The position numbers and the translations under genes are program-made. A stretch of DNA of 64,000 bases from Stutzerimonas azotifigens (GTDB taxonomy: Bacteria > Pseudomonadota > Gammaproteobacteria > Pseudomonadales > Pseudomonadaceae), in contig NZ_JAAMRF010000005.1 of assembly GCF_013522725.1 (NCBI RefSeq), positions 1-64,000 on the forward strand. The letters are read 5' to 3'. Under the pieces are notes generated by a model that had not been told where the DNA came from, made no database searches, and worked only from the letters and a program-made list of their open reading frames with translations. Below, piece after piece: positions 9,000 through 22,584 of the stretch; position 1 is the stretch's first letter; every line of letters begins with the position of its first letter.

Positions 9000-9625
9000 A
9001 GCAAAAAGCTCCGCAGGTCAGGATCTGAGAGGCTGCTGTCCCAGGCGCGATCGAACTCGGCCTGCCGCAGACGGACCCTGCCGGGGTCACGATAAAGGGC
9101 GTAACCGGCGTAGCTGTCGGATTCCGGGCGTGTCAACAAGCCATTTGCATCGGCGATCAGGAAGGCCGCGTCGCTAGCCGGGTAGTCGGGGTTGATCTTG
9201 CGAATGTGCAGGTTGCTGGTTAGGCGCCGGGCCAGCGTGAGGAGGCGGTGTCCTTCCTTCACAGCGCGGCTGGAGTCGCCGACGAGAATGCGCAAGCGAT
9301 TGCGCGGGTGCGCCAGGAGGAACTGACTACAGGCCTGCTGCATGCTGCTGTGGTGATAAAGCCAGGGCTCGAGATCGGGGGTATACAGGCAAAGACTGCG
9401 GCGTGCCTGTTGCAGCATCGCCAAGGCATGGGGGCGAATCTGCTCGGGCATGCTGAAACGCTGCAGTGCCTCGGTCGTACCCAGCACGAAAGGCGCGGGC
9501 TCCAAGCGTTCCGGTTCGGGTACGTCAGGTGCGGGATTGTTGATGGCGAAGCGTCCCGGTGAGTGGAACTCGATGGCGGGTAGCTCATCGAGCTGCTCCA
9601 TGCCTTCCTGGACGTGCTCGCTCAT
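8996..9625 (-). CDS. PLD-like/DUF7931 domain protein
   Basis: A 209-residue cytosolic protein with no signal peptide. The region from about residue 50 (LGTTEALQRFSMPEQIRPHALAM) through RSLCLYTPDLEPWLYHH to RILVGDSSRAVKEGHRLLTLARRL resembles the DUF7931/phospholipase-D-like fold often labelled histone-acetyltransferase HPA2-related in Pseudomonas. The classical HKD catalytic motif is absent, so enzymatic activity is doubtful. It lies between a GNAT gene and the secretin-like gene in a tightly packed minus-strand group with an ATGA overlap downstream, a neighbourhood I recall from other Pseudomonas. I assign no function. Confidence 0.65.
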   Translation of the reverse strand: MSEHVQEGMEQLDELPAIEFHSPGRFAINNPAPDVPEPERLEPAPFVLGTTEALQRFSMPEQIRPHALAMLQQARRSLCLYTPDLEPWLYHHSSMQQACSQFLLAHPRNRLRILVGDSSRAVKEGHRLLTLARRLTSNLHIRKINPDYPASDAAFLIADANGLLTRPESDSYAGYALYRDPGRVRLRQAEFDRAWDSSLSDPDLRSFLL

Positions 9626-9632
9626 GCTTGCC

Positions 9633-10058
9633 TCACTGGCTCTGGCGGATCATGTCGACATGGGGAATACCGGCGTCGAGGTATTCCTCGCTGACCACCG
9701 AGAATCCCAGTCGCTCGTAGAAGGGGGTCGCATGCACCTGGGCGGTGAGTTTCTGCTGGGACAGCCCGCGCCGCTCGGCTTCGGCGATTACCGCGTGAAG
9801 CAGGGCGTTGCCGACGTTCATTCCGCGCCAATCCTTGAGTACGGCGACGCGACCGATGTGGCCGTCGCGCAGCAGGCGCGCGGTGCCGACAGGGTAATCA
9901 CCTTCTTGCGCCAGAAAATGAATCGCCTCGGCATCGTCGGCATCCCATTCCAGCTCCGGCGGCACCGACTGTTCGGCAATGAAGACCGTTTCACGAATTC
10001 GCCGCAGCTCGGTGTAGTCCTTCTGCCAGTCGGCGATGCGCACGTGGATGTCATTCAT
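9633..10058 (-). CDS. GNAT family N-acetyltransferase
   Basis: The 141-residue protein is a single GNAT domain. The acetyl-CoA-binding region is GRVAVLKDWRGMNVGNALL (the R/Q-x-x-G-x-G/A signature appears as RGMNVGN), and the C-terminal HATPFYERLGFSVVSEEYLDAGIPHVDM matches the ElaA/YjcF-type branch. The ATG at 10058 overlaps the end of roxA by 8 bp and has TGGAG 8 nt upstream; the TTG two codons earlier is less likely. The substrate is unknown. Translational coupling to roxA suggests a shared transcript. Confidence 0.85.
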   Translation of the reverse strand: MNDIHVRIADWQKDYTELRRIRETVFIAEQSVPPELEWDADDAEAIHFLAQEGDYPVGTARLLRDGHIGRVAVLKDWRGMNVGNALLHAVIAEAERRGLSQQKLTAQVHATPFYERLGFSVVSEEYLDAGIPHVDMIRQSQ

Positions 10059-11217
10059 CAGCAAACTCCAGACTTCCCTGTATGACCAGTTGCCGGACTA
10101 GATTACGCCCATCCTCGTCGTCGAGCCATTGGCCGAGGTTGTCGGCATGTAACGCGTCGGCCGAGCAGATCAGCTTGAGCAGCTCACGCAGGTGCCCGGG
10201 CAATAGACGGCTCTGGCCGCTGGCGAAGAGCAGTACGCCGATGTCCACTTCACTCCAGGCCAGGCGCGCGGCAGGATTGCGCAGCAGGACGGCGCCATCA
10301 CCGATGGCCGCCATGAACTCAGCCTCATCGATATCCGTTTCGGCAACACGCTCCGGATAACGCGGCTCGGTCATGAATTGGCCGAACCAGGTCAGCAGCA
10401 GGCGCTCGTCACTCATGTGCTCGGCCAACAGCTTCTTCAGCCGATCGAGCGCGTCGTGCTGGATCTGGAAGGGATCGTCCGTCGGCTCGAGGTCGGCATC
10501 GCTGTAGCGTTCCTCATCCGGCAGAAACTGAGCGAGGAAGTCGGTGAAGTGGGTCAGCACCTCTGCGGCACTCGGTGCACGGAAGCCCAGCGAGTAGGTC
10601 ATGCAATCGTCTTCGGCGGTGCCGTAGTGTGCCAGTCGTGGCGGCAGGTAGAGCATGTCGCCCGGCTCGAGAACCCATTCATCGATCCCTTCGAAGTCCG
10701 CGAGGATACGAAGGTCGGCGTGATCGAGCAGGGGGCTTTCGCTGTCGCACATCTGGCCGATGCGCCAGCGGCGCTTGCCCTGTGCCTGGAGCAGGAACAC
10801 GTCGTAGTTATCGAAATGCGGGCCGACACCGCCGCCTGGCGTGGCGAAGCTGATCATGATGTCGTCGATGCGCCAGTTGGGCAGGAAGCGGAAGTGTTCG
10901 ACCAGCTCGGCCACCTCGGGGACAGCCTGATCGACGGCCTGCACCAGAAGGGTCCAATCCCGCTCGGGCAGCTCCTGGTAGGTTTGCTCGGTAAAGGGGC
11001 CGCGGCGCAGCTCCCAGGGGCGCTCGCCGTGCTCGAGCACCAGACGCGACTCGACGTCTTCTTCGAGGGAAAGCCCAGCCAGTTCGTCGGCACTGATCGG
11101 GCTTTCGAAACCTGGCAGCGCCTGACGGATGAGCAGGGGCTTTTTCTGCCAGTAGTCACGCAGGAAAACGCGTGCGCTGATACCGCCAAGAATTTCTAGT
11201 GCTTTATCAGAAGTCAT
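10051..11217 (-). CDS. roxA: Ribosomal protein uL16 arginine 3-hydroxylase (RoxA/YcfD)
   Basis: This 2-oxoglutarate/Fe(II) JmjC-cupin oxygenase hydroxylates an arginine of ribosomal protein L16. The 388-residue protein shows the fold's iron ligands in GPHFDNYDVFLLQ (HxD) and the distal histidine in YLPPRLAHYGTAEDDCMTYSLGFRAPS. A C-terminal winged-helix-like region follows, as in YcfD. The ATG at 11217 with AAGGAC upstream fits the family start (MTSDKALEILGG); the longer frame begins in unconserved sequence. It is separated from purB by a terminator and is likely first in a unit with the GNAT, PLD-like and secretin-like genes. Confidence 0.92.
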   Translation of the reverse strand: MTSDKALEILGGISARVFLRDYWQKKPLLIRQALPGFESPISADELAGLSLEEDVESRLVLEHGERPWELRRGPFTEQTYQELPERDWTLLVQAVDQAVPEVAELVEHFRFLPNWRIDDIMISFATPGGGVGPHFDNYDVFLLQAQGKRRWRIGQMCDSESPLLDHADLRILADFEGIDEWVLEPGDMLYLPPRLAHYGTAEDDCMTYSLGFRAPSAAEVLTHFTDFLAQFLPDEERYSDADLEPTDDPFQIQHDALDRLKKLLAEHMSDERLLLTWFGQFMTEPRYPERVAETDIDEAEFMAAIGDGAVLLRNPAARLAWSEVDIGVLLFASGQSRLLPGHLRELLKLICSADALHADNLGQWLDDEDGRNLVRQLVIQGSLEFADE

Positions 11218-11248
11218 AGGTAAGTCCTTGCTGCATATACGCAGCAAT

Positions 11249-11273
11249 AAAAAACGCCCGGCTCAGCCGGGCG
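11249..11273 (-). terminator. purB terminator
   Basis: The hairpin CGCCCGGCT-CAG-CCGGGCG is followed on the minus strand by TTTTTTATT, just after the purB stop. Confidence 0.85.
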
Positions 11274-11294
11274 TGGTGAGTCGCAAAAAATCAG

Positions 11295-12764
<1,470 letters not shown>

Positions 12765-12778
12765 CTAAGGCGCGCGTG

Positions 12779-13405
12779 TCAGTCGTGACCACGCAGCATC
12801 GGATACAGCGCGTCCAGCAGCTTGCGGCGGCCAAAAACGAGCTGCCAGCGATGGCCGCCGAGCTGCCGCCAGAGCCGCGCCGAGCGGATGCCGCACAGCA
12901 GCAGCGCGCGAATCTTGGCGGCATTGTCGCTCTGCTGTAGATAGCGCATATCGCCATGTACCTGGATTCGCTGGCGGAAGGTGCTTAGGGTGTCCTCATA
13001 GAGGCCTCCGCAGGCGGCCACGACATTTTCGTGGGTCAGGCCGAAGTGCTCGACTTGCTGCTGAATCTGATCCAGCCGGCTACCGATCACCTGCAGCATG
13101 TCGCCTCGCTTGTCGAGCTGGCGCTCCAGTGCCATCAGCGCAAGGGCATAGCGCAGGGGTTCTCTCTGTAGGGCGTTGGCGTCGCGCTCAAGCGCGCTGC
13201 AAAGGGCACGGTAACCATCGCGCAGGTTCAGGTCGTCGCCGCCGTAAACGTCCAGAGTCGATGGCGGGTCGCGTACCAACAGGCTGCCGAGCATGCAGGC
13301 CAGCGAAGCTTGGGGGATCTGGCCGGTGCGGGCGATGCGGTCCACCAGCACTGCAGCCTCGAAGACTGCGCCTAGCGCGACCAGTTGCTCTTGGGTCGGG
13401 GTCAT
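12779..13405 (-). CDS. hflD: High-frequency lysogenization protein HflD homologue
   Basis: HflD is a membrane-associated protein that in E. coli binds phage lambda CII; its housekeeping role is unclear. The 208-residue product has the family's helical layout: [22 protein letters not shown] at the start, [19 protein letters not shown] in the middle and [21 protein letters not shown] near the end. Its ATG overlaps the mnmA stop codon (ATGA), the conserved mnmA-hflD coupling. Confidence 0.92.
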   Translation of the reverse strand: MTPTQEQLVALGAVFEAAVLVDRIARTGQIPQASLACMLGSLLVRDPPSTLDVYGGDDLNLRDGYRALCSALERDANALQREPLRYALALMALERQLDKRGDMLQVIGSRLDQIQQQVEHFGLTHENVVAACGGLYEDTLSTFRQRIQVHGDMRYLQQSDNAAKIRALLLCGIRSARLWRQLGGHRWQLVFGRRKLLDALYPMLRGHD

Positions 13406-14532
13406 GGGCGCGCGCCCTCGACGCTGCGTTCGGCCTGCTCGATGACGCCACCGCCCAGACAGATATCACCCTCGTAGAACACCACCGACTGACCGGGTGT
13501 TACGGCCCGCTGAGGTTCGTCGAACAGGACGCGGTATCCCGAGCCGTGTCGCTCCAGGGTGCAGGTCTGGTCGGACTGGCGATAGCGCACCTTGGCGGTG
13601 AGTCGGCGCGGCGCTGTGGTATCGATCGGGTTGACCCAATAGATCTCCGAGGCCTGCAGGGCGCTGGAGAACAGCCAGGGATGGTCGTTGCCCTGGCCAA
13701 CGATCAGCACGTTGCGCCCAAGATCCTTGCCCAGCACGTACCAGGGATCGTCGCCGGCATCCTTGAGCCCGCCGATGCCCAGCCCTTGGCGCTGGCCAAT
13801 GGTGTGGTACATCAGCCCATGATGACGGCCGATCACTGCGCCTTCGGTCGTTTCGATATCACCGGGCTGCGCCGGCAGGTATTGCTTGAGGAAGTCGCTG
13901 AAACGGCGTTCGCCGATGAAGCAGATACCGGTGGAATCCTTCTTCTTCGCGGTCGCCAGGCCATGTTGCTCCGCGATGGCGCGCACCTGCGGTTTTTCCA
14001 GTTCGCCTACCGGAAACAAGGTGCGACCGATCTGCTCGCCGCCCACGGCATGCAGGAAATAGCTCTGGTCCTTGTTCGGGTCCAGCCCCTTGAGCAATTC
14101 GCTGCGTCCGTCGACGTCACGCCGACGGACGTAATGACCGGTGGCGATAAGGTCCGCGCCCAGCGACAGGGCATAGTCGAGAAAGGCTTTGAACTTGATC
14201 TCGCGGTTGCAGAGGATGTCAGGATTCGGCGTACGGCCGGCCTTGTACTCCGCCAGGAAGTGCTCGAAGACGTTGTCCCAGTATTCAGCGGCGAAGTTGG
14301 CGGTGTGCAGCTTGATGCCGATCCGGTCGCAAACCGCCTGGGCGTCGGCCAGATCATCCATCGCCGTGCAGTATTCCGTGCCGTCGTCTTCTTCCCAGTT
14401 CTTCATGAACAGGCCTTCGACCTGATAGCCCTGTTCGAGCAACAGCAGTGCCGATACGGACGAGTCGACGCCGCCGGACATGCCGACGATGACGCGTTGC
14501 GATTGAGGTGCGGGGTGGGTCTGGGCAGGCAT
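13402..14532 (-). CDS. mnmA: tRNA 2-thiouridylase MnmA
   Basis: MnmA places sulfur on U34 of tRNA-Lys, -Glu and -Gln in an ATP-dependent reaction, receiving persulfide from TusE. The 376-residue protein has the PP-loop [15 protein letters not shown] (about residues 17-31), the catalytic cysteines in [12 protein letters not shown] and [12 protein letters not shown], and a C-terminal beta-barrel domain. The tusDCBE genes that supply its sulfur are at 34.9-36.3 kb in this window. It is coupled to hflD and lies about 50 bp after the Nudix gene. Confidence 0.97.
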   Translation of the reverse strand: MPAQTHPAPQSQRVIVGMSGGVDSSVSALLLLEQGYQVEGLFMKNWEEDDGTEYCTAMDDLADAQAVCDRIGIKLHTANFAAEYWDNVFEHFLAEYKAGRTPNPDILCNREIKFKAFLDYALSLGADLIATGHYVRRRDVDGRSELLKGLDPNKDQSYFLHAVGGEQIGRTLFPVGELEKPQVRAIAEQHGLATAKKKDSTGICFIGERRFSDFLKQYLPAQPGDIETTEGAVIGRHHGLMYHTIGQRQGLGIGGLKDAGDDPWYVLGKDLGRNVLIVGQGNDHPWLFSSALQASEIYWVNPIDTTAPRRLTAKVRYRQSDQTCTLERHGSGYRVLFDEPQRAVTPGQSVVFYEGDICLGGGVIEQAERSVEGARP

Positions 14533-14582
14533 GGCGGTTCAGCAAAACGTTCGAAAGAGGCGAATTCTACCAGAAGCGACGG

Positions 14583-15029
14583 TCACTCACGGATGACTGC
14601 CAGCGGGTAGGGCGATCCAGCCAGGTAATCATCGATGCAGCGCATTACCAGATGGCTGCGCCAGCGCTCCGATTGAGCCGCCAGCTCGTCGCGGCTCAGC
14701 CAGCTCGCGGCGTGGATGCCGGTGTCCAGCGAGCGCTCCGGATGATGACGTATGGGGTCGGCGCTGAAGCAGATCCGCTGGTAGGTAACGCCGTTGCTGG
14801 GGGCGGTGTAGAGGTAGATGCCTACCACTCCGGTCAGCGCAACGTCCCAGCCTGTTTCCTCCAGGGTTTCGCGAATGGCGGCCTCGCGCAACGTTTCGTT
14901 GGCTTCCAGGTGGCCGGCGGGCTGGTTGAACACCAACTGGCCGGCGATCAGCTCCTCGACCAGCAGAAAACGGCCCTGATCTTCGACGATGGTAGCGACG
15001 GTAACGTGGGGTTGCCAGCGCATAGGCAT
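14583..15029 (-). CDS. nudJ: Nudix hydrolase (NudJ-like)
   Basis: The 148-residue protein carries a canonical Nudix box (G-x5-E-x7-REUxEExGU) in GHLEANETLREAAIRETLEETGW, about residues 39-61. Its position directly before mnmA-hflD-purB matches E. coli nudJ (ymfB), a phosphatase acting on thiamine pyrophosphate precursors and nucleoside tri- and diphosphates. The start VTVATIVEDQGRFLLVEE and end (RCIDDYLAGSPYPLAVIRE) fit that family. The exact substrate is inferred from orthology. Confidence 0.88.
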   Translation of the reverse strand: MPMRWQPHVTVATIVEDQGRFLLVEELIAGQLVFNQPAGHLEANETLREAAIRETLEETGWDVALTGVVGIYLYTAPSNGVTYQRICFSADPIRHHPERSLDTGIHAASWLSRDELAAQSERWRSHLVMRCIDDYLAGSPYPLAVIRE

Positions 15030-15085
15030 GCTCCTGAAACGAAAGGATCGAGCATAGCAGGCTCGTCTGGCCTGCTGCCCTGCCC

Positions 15086-15120
15086 AAAAAAAGAAAGCCC
15101 CGGCCGGGGCCGGGGCTTTC
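15086..15120 (-). terminator. idh terminator
   Basis: The hairpin GAAAGCCCCGG-CCGGGG-CCGGGGCTTTC is followed on the minus strand by TTTTTTT. It lies just after the monomeric isocitrate dehydrogenase. Confidence 0.85.
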
Positions 15121-15137
15121 GGTGACGCGAGTGACGG

Positions 15138-17360
<2,223 letters not shown>

Positions 17361-17700
17361 TAGCGTTGACTCTCTCTTTGCTGAGCGTGCACGGAATCGC
17401 GATTGGCGCGGGTAGGCGCTCCGGGCCCCGGGGAGGGCGCAGTTATCGAAATTCGCCGCGGTGATGTGGATGCACCAGGTGGGATATCGAAACGCAATAG
17501 CAGGACGTCCCAAAGGGCGAGGTGTTCGTCGAACTGGCTCGCCCCGATGACTCGGCAGTCATCGGTCAAAGTATATCACTGCGCCGGTGCGCAGCAGAAT
17601 GTATGGCTCATAAGACGAATGCCCGGTGGTTCGGCCCGGGTTAACTGCGCTACCCTCGAAGAGGGTACACATCGTTTAAATCAACTAAACGGAGTCCAGT

Positions 17701-18957
17701 ATGGGATACGAAAAGATCCAGGTTCCAGCAGGCGGCGACAAGATCACCGTCAATGCCGATCATTCCCTGAACGTGCCGAATAACCCAATCATCCCTTACA
17801 TCGAAGGTGATGGTATCGGTGTGGACATCAGTCCGGTAATGATCAAGGTCGTCGATGCCGCTGTGCAGAAAGCCTACGGCGGCGAGCGCAAAATCGCGTG
17901 GATGGAAATCTATGCCGGCGAGAAGGCTACTCAGGTGTATGACCAGGATACCTGGCTGCCCAAGGAAACCCTGGAGGTCGTCCGCGACTACGTCGTATCC
18001 ATCAAGGGTCCGCTGACCACGCCAGTCGGTGGCGGCATCCGCTCGTTGAACGTTGCGCTGCGCCAGGAGCTGGATCTGTACGTCTGTCAGCGTCCTGTGC
18101 GCTGGTTCACCGGTGTGCCAAGCCCGGTCAAGAAGCCTGGCGATGTCGATATGGTCATCTTTCGCGAGAACTCCGAAGACATCTACGCCGGTGTGGAGTG
18201 GAAGGCCGGATCCGCGGAGGCGGACAAGGTCATCAAGTTCCTTACCGAAGAAATGGGCGTGAAGAAGATTCGCTTCACCGAAGGTTGCGGCATTGGTATC
18301 AAGCCGGTATCCGAGCAGGGCACCAAGCGCCTGGTTCGCAAGGCCCTGCAATATGCCGTGGATAATGATCGTAGCTCCATGACCATCGTCCACAAAGGCA
18401 ACATCATGAAGTTCACCGAAGGTGCCTTCAAGGAGTGGGGCTATGAGGTCGCGCGTGACGAGTTCGGCGCCGAGTTGCTCGATGGCGGTCCGTGGATGCA
18501 GTTCAAAAATCCCAGGACCGGCAAGAACATCGTGGTCAAGGATGTGATCGCGGACGCCATGCTCCAGCAGATCCTGCTGCGGCCGGCCGAATACGATGTA
18601 ATCGCCACGCTTAACCTGAACGGCGACTACCTCTCCGACGCCCTGGCGGCGGAAGTGGGCGGTATCGGTATCGCGCCGGGTGCCAACCTGTCCGATACCG
18701 TTGCCATGTTCGAAGCCACGCACGGCACCGCGCCGAAGTATGCCGGGCAGGACAAGGTAAATCCCGGTTCGCTGATCCTCTCCGCCGAGATGATGTTGCG
18801 TCACATGGGCTGGTATGAGGCGGCCGACCTCATCATCAAAGGCACCGAAGGTGCGATCGCTGCGAAGACCGTCACCTACGACTTCGAGCGCCTGATGGAA
18901 GGCGCGCAGCTGATGTCCTGCTCGCAGTTCGGCGACGCCATGATCAGCCACATGTAA
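17701..18957 (+). CDS. icd: NADP-dependent isocitrate dehydrogenase, homodimeric type
   Basis: The 418-residue product is the E. coli-type ICDH. It has [17 protein letters not shown] at the N-terminus, the substrate-binding and phosphorylatable serine in [20 protein letters not shown] (about residue 115), the catalytic region [13 protein letters not shown] (here [13 protein letters not shown]) and the NADP site [20 protein letters not shown]. The IRSLN serine implies possible control by AceK phosphorylation, which would divert flux to isocitrate lyase; aceK is not in the window. A GGAG Shine-Dalgarno precedes the ATG. Confidence 0.98.
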   Translation: MGYEKIQVPAGGDKITVNADHSLNVPNNPIIPYIEGDGIGVDISPVMIKVVDAAVQKAYGGERKIAWMEIYAGEKATQVYDQDTWLPKETLEVVRDYVVSIKGPLTTPVGGGIRSLNVALRQELDLYVCQRPVRWFTGVPSPVKKPGDVDMVIFRENSEDIYAGVEWKAGSAEADKVIKFLTEEMGVKKIRFTEGCGIGIKPVSEQGTKRLVRKALQYAVDNDRSSMTIVHKGNIMKFTEGAFKEWGYEVARDEFGAELLDGGPWMQFKNPRTGKNIVVKDVIADAMLQQILLRPAEYDVIATLNLNGDYLSDALAAEVGGIGIAPGANLSDTVAMFEATHGTAPKYAGQDKVNPGSLILSAEMMLRHMGWYEAADLIIKGTEGAIAAKTVTYDFERLMEGAQLMSCSQFGDAMISHM

Positions 18958-18971
18958 TTACGGCCAATCGG

Positions 18972-19005
18972 AAGAAGGCCGGTCATTGCTGACCGGCCTC
19001 TTCTT
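18972..19005. terminator. Bidirectional terminator between icd and cspD
   Basis: A hairpin of 13-14 bp (AAGAAGGCCGGTCA / TGACCGGCCTCTTCTT with a short loop), flanked by a T-rich tail on the plus strand. Confidence 0.8.
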
Positions 19006-19016
19006 TTGAATACCGC

Positions 19017-19277
19017 TCAGGCGCCTACAGCGGAGGCGTTCTCTGCGGCCGGCTCCAGGACTTCCGCCGAAGTCGTCAGCGCTCGGATATTGGTGGCGTG
19101 CAGGCCCTTGGGGCCCTGCAGGATGTCGAACATGACTGCCTGCCCAGCTTTGAGCGTCCGGTATCCATCCATCTGGATGGCCGAATAGTGGGCGAACAGG
19201 TCCTCATCGCCGCCGTCTGCTACGATGAACCCGTAGCCTTTGGCGTTGTTGAACCACTTGACCTTACCGCTTAGCAT
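19017..19277 (-). CDS. cspD: Cold-shock-domain protein CspD
   Basis: An 86-residue protein with one cold-shock domain. RNP1 is KGYGFIVADGG (in WFNNAKGYGFI) and RNP2 is DLFAHYSAI, followed by a 20-residue acidic/Ala-rich tail. CspD in E. coli is a stationary-phase inhibitor of replication that binds single-stranded nucleic acid. The position divergent from clpS-clpA is the conserved cspD-clpSA arrangement. The ATG at 19277 (MLSGKVKWF) has AGAGGG upstream. Confidence 0.92.
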   Translation of the reverse strand: MLSGKVKWFNNAKGYGFIVADGGDEDLFAHYSAIQMDGYRTLKAGQAVMFDILQGPKGLHATNIRALTTSAEVLEPAAENASAVGA

Positions 19278-19494
19278 GCTGTTATCCCTCTGCAAAGGAC
19301 TCCATCACTGGAGTAACATCCACTCGATGACGCGCTGATGAACCTTGTGAGCGAAAGCGCGTGACCCTAGTGCCGTTAGGCACTTAATTGTTTGTATCAC
19401 CGTTTTGCAGATAGTCAAGCCAGCTCATCGGGTGGCTGCGAAGCTCGTCAAATTCCACCGGCCCCAGAGCCCCGAACGAAGAACCGTTATCCGC

Positions 19495-19857
19495 ATGCGT
19501 GCAAATCCGCAGATTCGACTAACATTCAATCAGGACCGTCCGTCGCAGGACGATGACGACGCCTCCGGACTGGCTCTTGAGGAGGCGAAGCCGGAACTCA
19601 AGGCACCTCCGATGTTTAAAGTTGTCATGTTTAATGATGACTACACGCCGATGGATTTCGTCGTAGAGGTGCTGGAAGGTATCTTCAATCACAACCGGGA
19701 ATTGGCGACCAAAATCATGCTGACCGTCCATACAGAGGGGCGGGCAGTGTGCGGTGTCTATACGCGAGACGTTGCTGAAACTAAGGCAATGCAGGCCAAC
19801 CAATATGCAAGGGAATGTCAGCATCCACTGCTCTGTGAGATCGAGAAGGACGGTTAA
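19495..19857 (+). CDS. clpS: ClpAP adaptor protein ClpS
   Basis: ClpS delivers N-degron substrates (Leu, Phe, Tyr, Trp N-termini) to ClpAP. The 120-residue protein has a disordered acidic N-terminus (SQDDDDASG) and the conserved core [41 protein letters not shown] and [19 protein letters not shown] and the H in VHTEG form the N-end-residue pocket and ClpA contact. I chose the ATG at 19495 ([14 protein letters not shown]), which matches homologue length. clpA follows 31 bp downstream. Confidence 0.95.
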   Translation: MRANPQIRLTFNQDRPSQDDDDASGLALEEAKPELKAPPMFKVVMFNDDYTPMDFVVEVLEGIFNHNRELATKIMLTVHTEGRAVCGVYTRDVAETKAMQANQYARECQHPLLCEIEKDG

Positions 19858-19888
19858 ACCCCGACTGCTTGGGTAAGAGGTAAAAGTT

Positions 19889-22159
19889 ATGTTGAACCGT
19901 GAGCTCGAAGTCACTCTGAACCTGGCTTTCAAAGAGGCACGTACCAAGCGCCATGAATTCATGACGGTTGAGCACCTCTTGTTGGCGCTACTCGATAACG
20001 AGGCCGCCGCAACCGTACTGCGTGCATGCGGTGCCAGTCTCGACAAATTGCGACATGACCTGCAGGAGTTCATCGATTCCACCACGCCACTGATCCCGCA
20101 GCATGACGAAGAGCGCGAAACCCAGCCAACGTTAGGCTTTCAGCGGGTGCTCCAGAGAGCCGTTTTCCATGTTCAAAGCTCCGGCAAGCGCGAGGTCACC
20201 GGTGCCAACGTGCTGGTTGCGATCTTCAGTGAGCAGGAAAGTCAGGCCGTATTTCTGCTCAAGCAGCAGAATGTGGCCCGCATCGATGTCGTCAACTACA
20301 TCGCTCACGGGATTTCGAAAGTACCGGGCAATTCTTCCGCTCCGGAAAATGAATCCGAAATGCAGGATGAGGAAGGTGGCGAGTCCGCATCTTCCGGTCA
20401 TCCGCTCGACGCCTATGCCAGCAACCTCAACGAGTTGGCCAGGCAGGGGCGGATCGATCCTCTGGTCGGGCGCGAGCACGAGGTCGAGCGGGTAGCCCAG
20501 ATACTCGCGCGACGCCGTAAGAACAACCCTTTGCTGGTGGGCGAGGCGGGCGTCGGCAAGACCGCGATCGCCGAGGGTCTTGCCAAGCGAATCGTCGACA
20601 ACCAGGTACCCGAGTTGCTGACCGACAGCGTGGTCTATTCGCTCGACCTGGGTGCACTGCTGGCCGGCACCAAATACCGGGGTGACTTCGAGAAGCGTTT
20701 CAAGGCGCTGCTCGGTGAGCTTCGCAAGCGTCCGCAGGCGATCCTGTTCATTGATGAGATCCACACGATCATCGGAGCCGGTGCAGCTTCCGGGGGAGTG
20801 ATGGATGCGTCCAATCTGCTCAAGCCGCTGCTGTCGTCGGGCGAGATCCGCTGTATCGGTTCGACGACATTCCAAGAGTTCCGCGGCATCTTCGAGAAGG
20901 ATCGCGCGCTTGCTCGCCGCTTCCAGAAAGTGGATGTGGTCGAGCCTTCCGTCGAGGATACCGTTGGCATCCTGAAAGGCCTCAAGTCTCGCTTCGAACA
21001 GCATCACCACATCGAATACAGTGATGAGGCGTTGCGTGCGGCCGCCGAGCTGGCGTCGCGCTACATCAACGATCGGCACATGCCGGACAAAGCGATTGAC
21101 GTGATCGACGAGGCGGGCGCCTATCAGCGGCTGCAGCCGGAAGACAAACGCGCCAAGCGTATCGATGTGCCTGAGGTCGAGGACATTGTGGCGAAGATCG
21201 CGCGGATTCCGCCCAAGCATGTCAGCAGCTCGGACAAGGAGCTGCTGCGCAATCTTGAGCGTGATCTCAAGCTCACCGTGTTCGGCCAGGATGACGCGAT
21301 CGACTCGCTGGCAACGGCGATCAAGCTGTCGCGTGCGGGGCTGAAGGCGCCGGACAAGCCTGTCGGTTCGTTCCTGTTCGCAGGCCCGACAGGCGTCGGC
21401 AAGACCGAGGCGGCACGACAGCTGGCCAAGGCGATGGGGATCGAGTTGGTGCGTTTCGACATGTCGGAATACATGGAGCGCCACACGGTTTCGCGACTGA
21501 TCGGTGCTCCACCGGGTTATGTCGGTTTCGATCAGGGCGGCCTGCTAACCGAGGCGATCACCAAGATGCCGCATTGTGTGCTGCTGCTCGATGAAATCGA
21601 AAAGGCGCACCCCGAGGTGTTCAATCTACTGCTGCAAGTGATGGATCACGGCACGCTGACTGACAACAACGGGCGCAAGGCCGATTTCCGTAACGTCATT
21701 CTGATCATGACCACCAATGCTGGTGCGGAAACCGCGGCGCGCGCCTCGATTGGGTTCACTCATCAGGATCACGCATCTGACGCGATGGAAGTGATCAAGA
21801 AGAGCTTCACGCCGGAGTTCCGCAACCGCCTGGACACCATTATCCAGTTCGGCCGCCTGAGTCATGAGGTCATCAAGAGCATCGTCGACAAGTTTCTCAT
21901 CGAGCTGCAGGCCCAGCTCGAAGACAAGCATGTCACGCTCGAGGTTACCGATGCGGCGCGTGGCTGGCTGGCTGAGCGAGGCTATGACGTGCAGATGGGT
22001 GCTCGCCCGATGGCTCGACTCATCCAGGACAAGATCAAGCGGCCGCTGGCTGAGGAAATCCTGTTCGGTGAATTGGCTGAGCACGGAGGCATCGTGCGCG
22101 TGGACGTCAGGGATGGTGAGGTGTTCTTCGAGTTCGAGACCACTGCAGAAATGGCCTGA
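19889..22159 (+). CDS. clpA: ATP-dependent Clp protease ATP-binding subunit ClpA
   Basis: The 756-residue AAA+ unfoldase feeds substrates to ClpP. It has the N-domain (residues 1-145, double Clp_N repeat), AAA-1 with Walker A GEAGVGKT (about 217) and Walker B ILFIDEIHT, and AAA-2 with Walker A GPTGVGKT (about 498) and Walker B LLLDEIEKAHP. The ClpP-docking loop is not spelled out here. AGAGG precedes the ATG. It is cotranscribed with clpS, and the two N-end-rule transferases Aat and Bpt lie just downstream on the other strand. Confidence 0.97.
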   Translation: MLNRELEVTLNLAFKEARTKRHEFMTVEHLLLALLDNEAAATVLRACGASLDKLRHDLQEFIDSTTPLIPQHDEERETQPTLGFQRVLQRAVFHVQSSGKREVTGANVLVAIFSEQESQAVFLLKQQNVARIDVVNYIAHGISKVPGNSSAPENESEMQDEEGGESASSGHPLDAYASNLNELARQGRIDPLVGREHEVERVAQILARRRKNNPLLVGEAGVGKTAIAEGLAKRIVDNQVPELLTDSVVYSLDLGALLAGTKYRGDFEKRFKALLGELRKRPQAILFIDEIHTIIGAGAASGGVMDASNLLKPLLSSGEIRCIGSTTFQEFRGIFEKDRALARRFQKVDVVEPSVEDTVGILKGLKSRFEQHHHIEYSDEALRAAAELASRYINDRHMPDKAIDVIDEAGAYQRLQPEDKRAKRIDVPEVEDIVAKIARIPPKHVSSSDKELLRNLERDLKLTVFGQDDAIDSLATAIKLSRAGLKAPDKPVGSFLFAGPTGVGKTEAARQLAKAMGIELVRFDMSEYMERHTVSRLIGAPPGYVGFDQGGLLTEAITKMPHCVLLLDEIEKAHPEVFNLLLQVMDHGTLTDNNGRKADFRNVILIMTTNAGAETAARASIGFTHQDHASDAMEVIKKSFTPEFRNRLDTIIQFGRLSHEVIKSIVDKFLIELQAQLEDKHVTLEVTDAARGWLAERGYDVQMGARPMARLIQDKIKRPLAEEILFGELAEHGGIVRVDVRDGEVFFEFETTAEMA

Positions 22160-22225
22160 AGCGTTGAGCCAGGTGTCTAGTCGGACCTGACGAGCTGTCA
22201 GGTTCGCCGACATTCCAGGCGGCTA

Positions 22226-22258
22226 CAAAAAACCCGGCTCAGGCCGGGTTTTTTTTGC
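22226..22258. terminator. Bidirectional terminator between clpA and infA
   Basis: AAAAAACCCGGCT-CA-GGCCGGGTTTTTTTT forms a hairpin with A and T runs on both sides, serving both converging genes. Confidence 0.9.
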
Positions 22259-22265
22259 GTTTGCG

Positions 22266-22484
22266 TTAGCGCGCGCGGTAGGTGATGCGACCCTTGCTCA
22301 GGTCATACGGGGTCAGTTCGACGCGAACCTTGTCCCCGGTGAGAATCCGGATGTAGTTCTTGCGCATCTTTCCGGAGATGTGCGCAGTAACGACGTGCCC
22401 GTTTTCCAACTCCACACGAAACATGGTGTTAGGCAGGGTGTCGACGACAGTACCTTCCATTTCGAAGCTGTCTTCTTTCGACAT
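22266..22484 (-). CDS. infA: Translation initiation factor IF-1
   Basis: IF-1 binds the A site of the 30S subunit during initiation. The 72-residue S1/OB-fold protein is full length ([19 protein letters not shown] to GRITYRAR). The ATG at 22484 has GAGGG upstream. It is the last gene of the trxB-aat-bpt-infA series on the minus strand; the clpA-infA-bpt-aat order is conserved in gamma-proteobacteria. Confidence 0.98.
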
Positions 22485-22584
22485 GCAGTAAAGCCCTCGG
22501 TGTTCAGTGGTGGCCCGGCGCAAGTTGTGCCCAGGCAAAAGCGGCAAGCATTGTGCCTGAAACGCACCTGTGCGCCAAGGGGCT

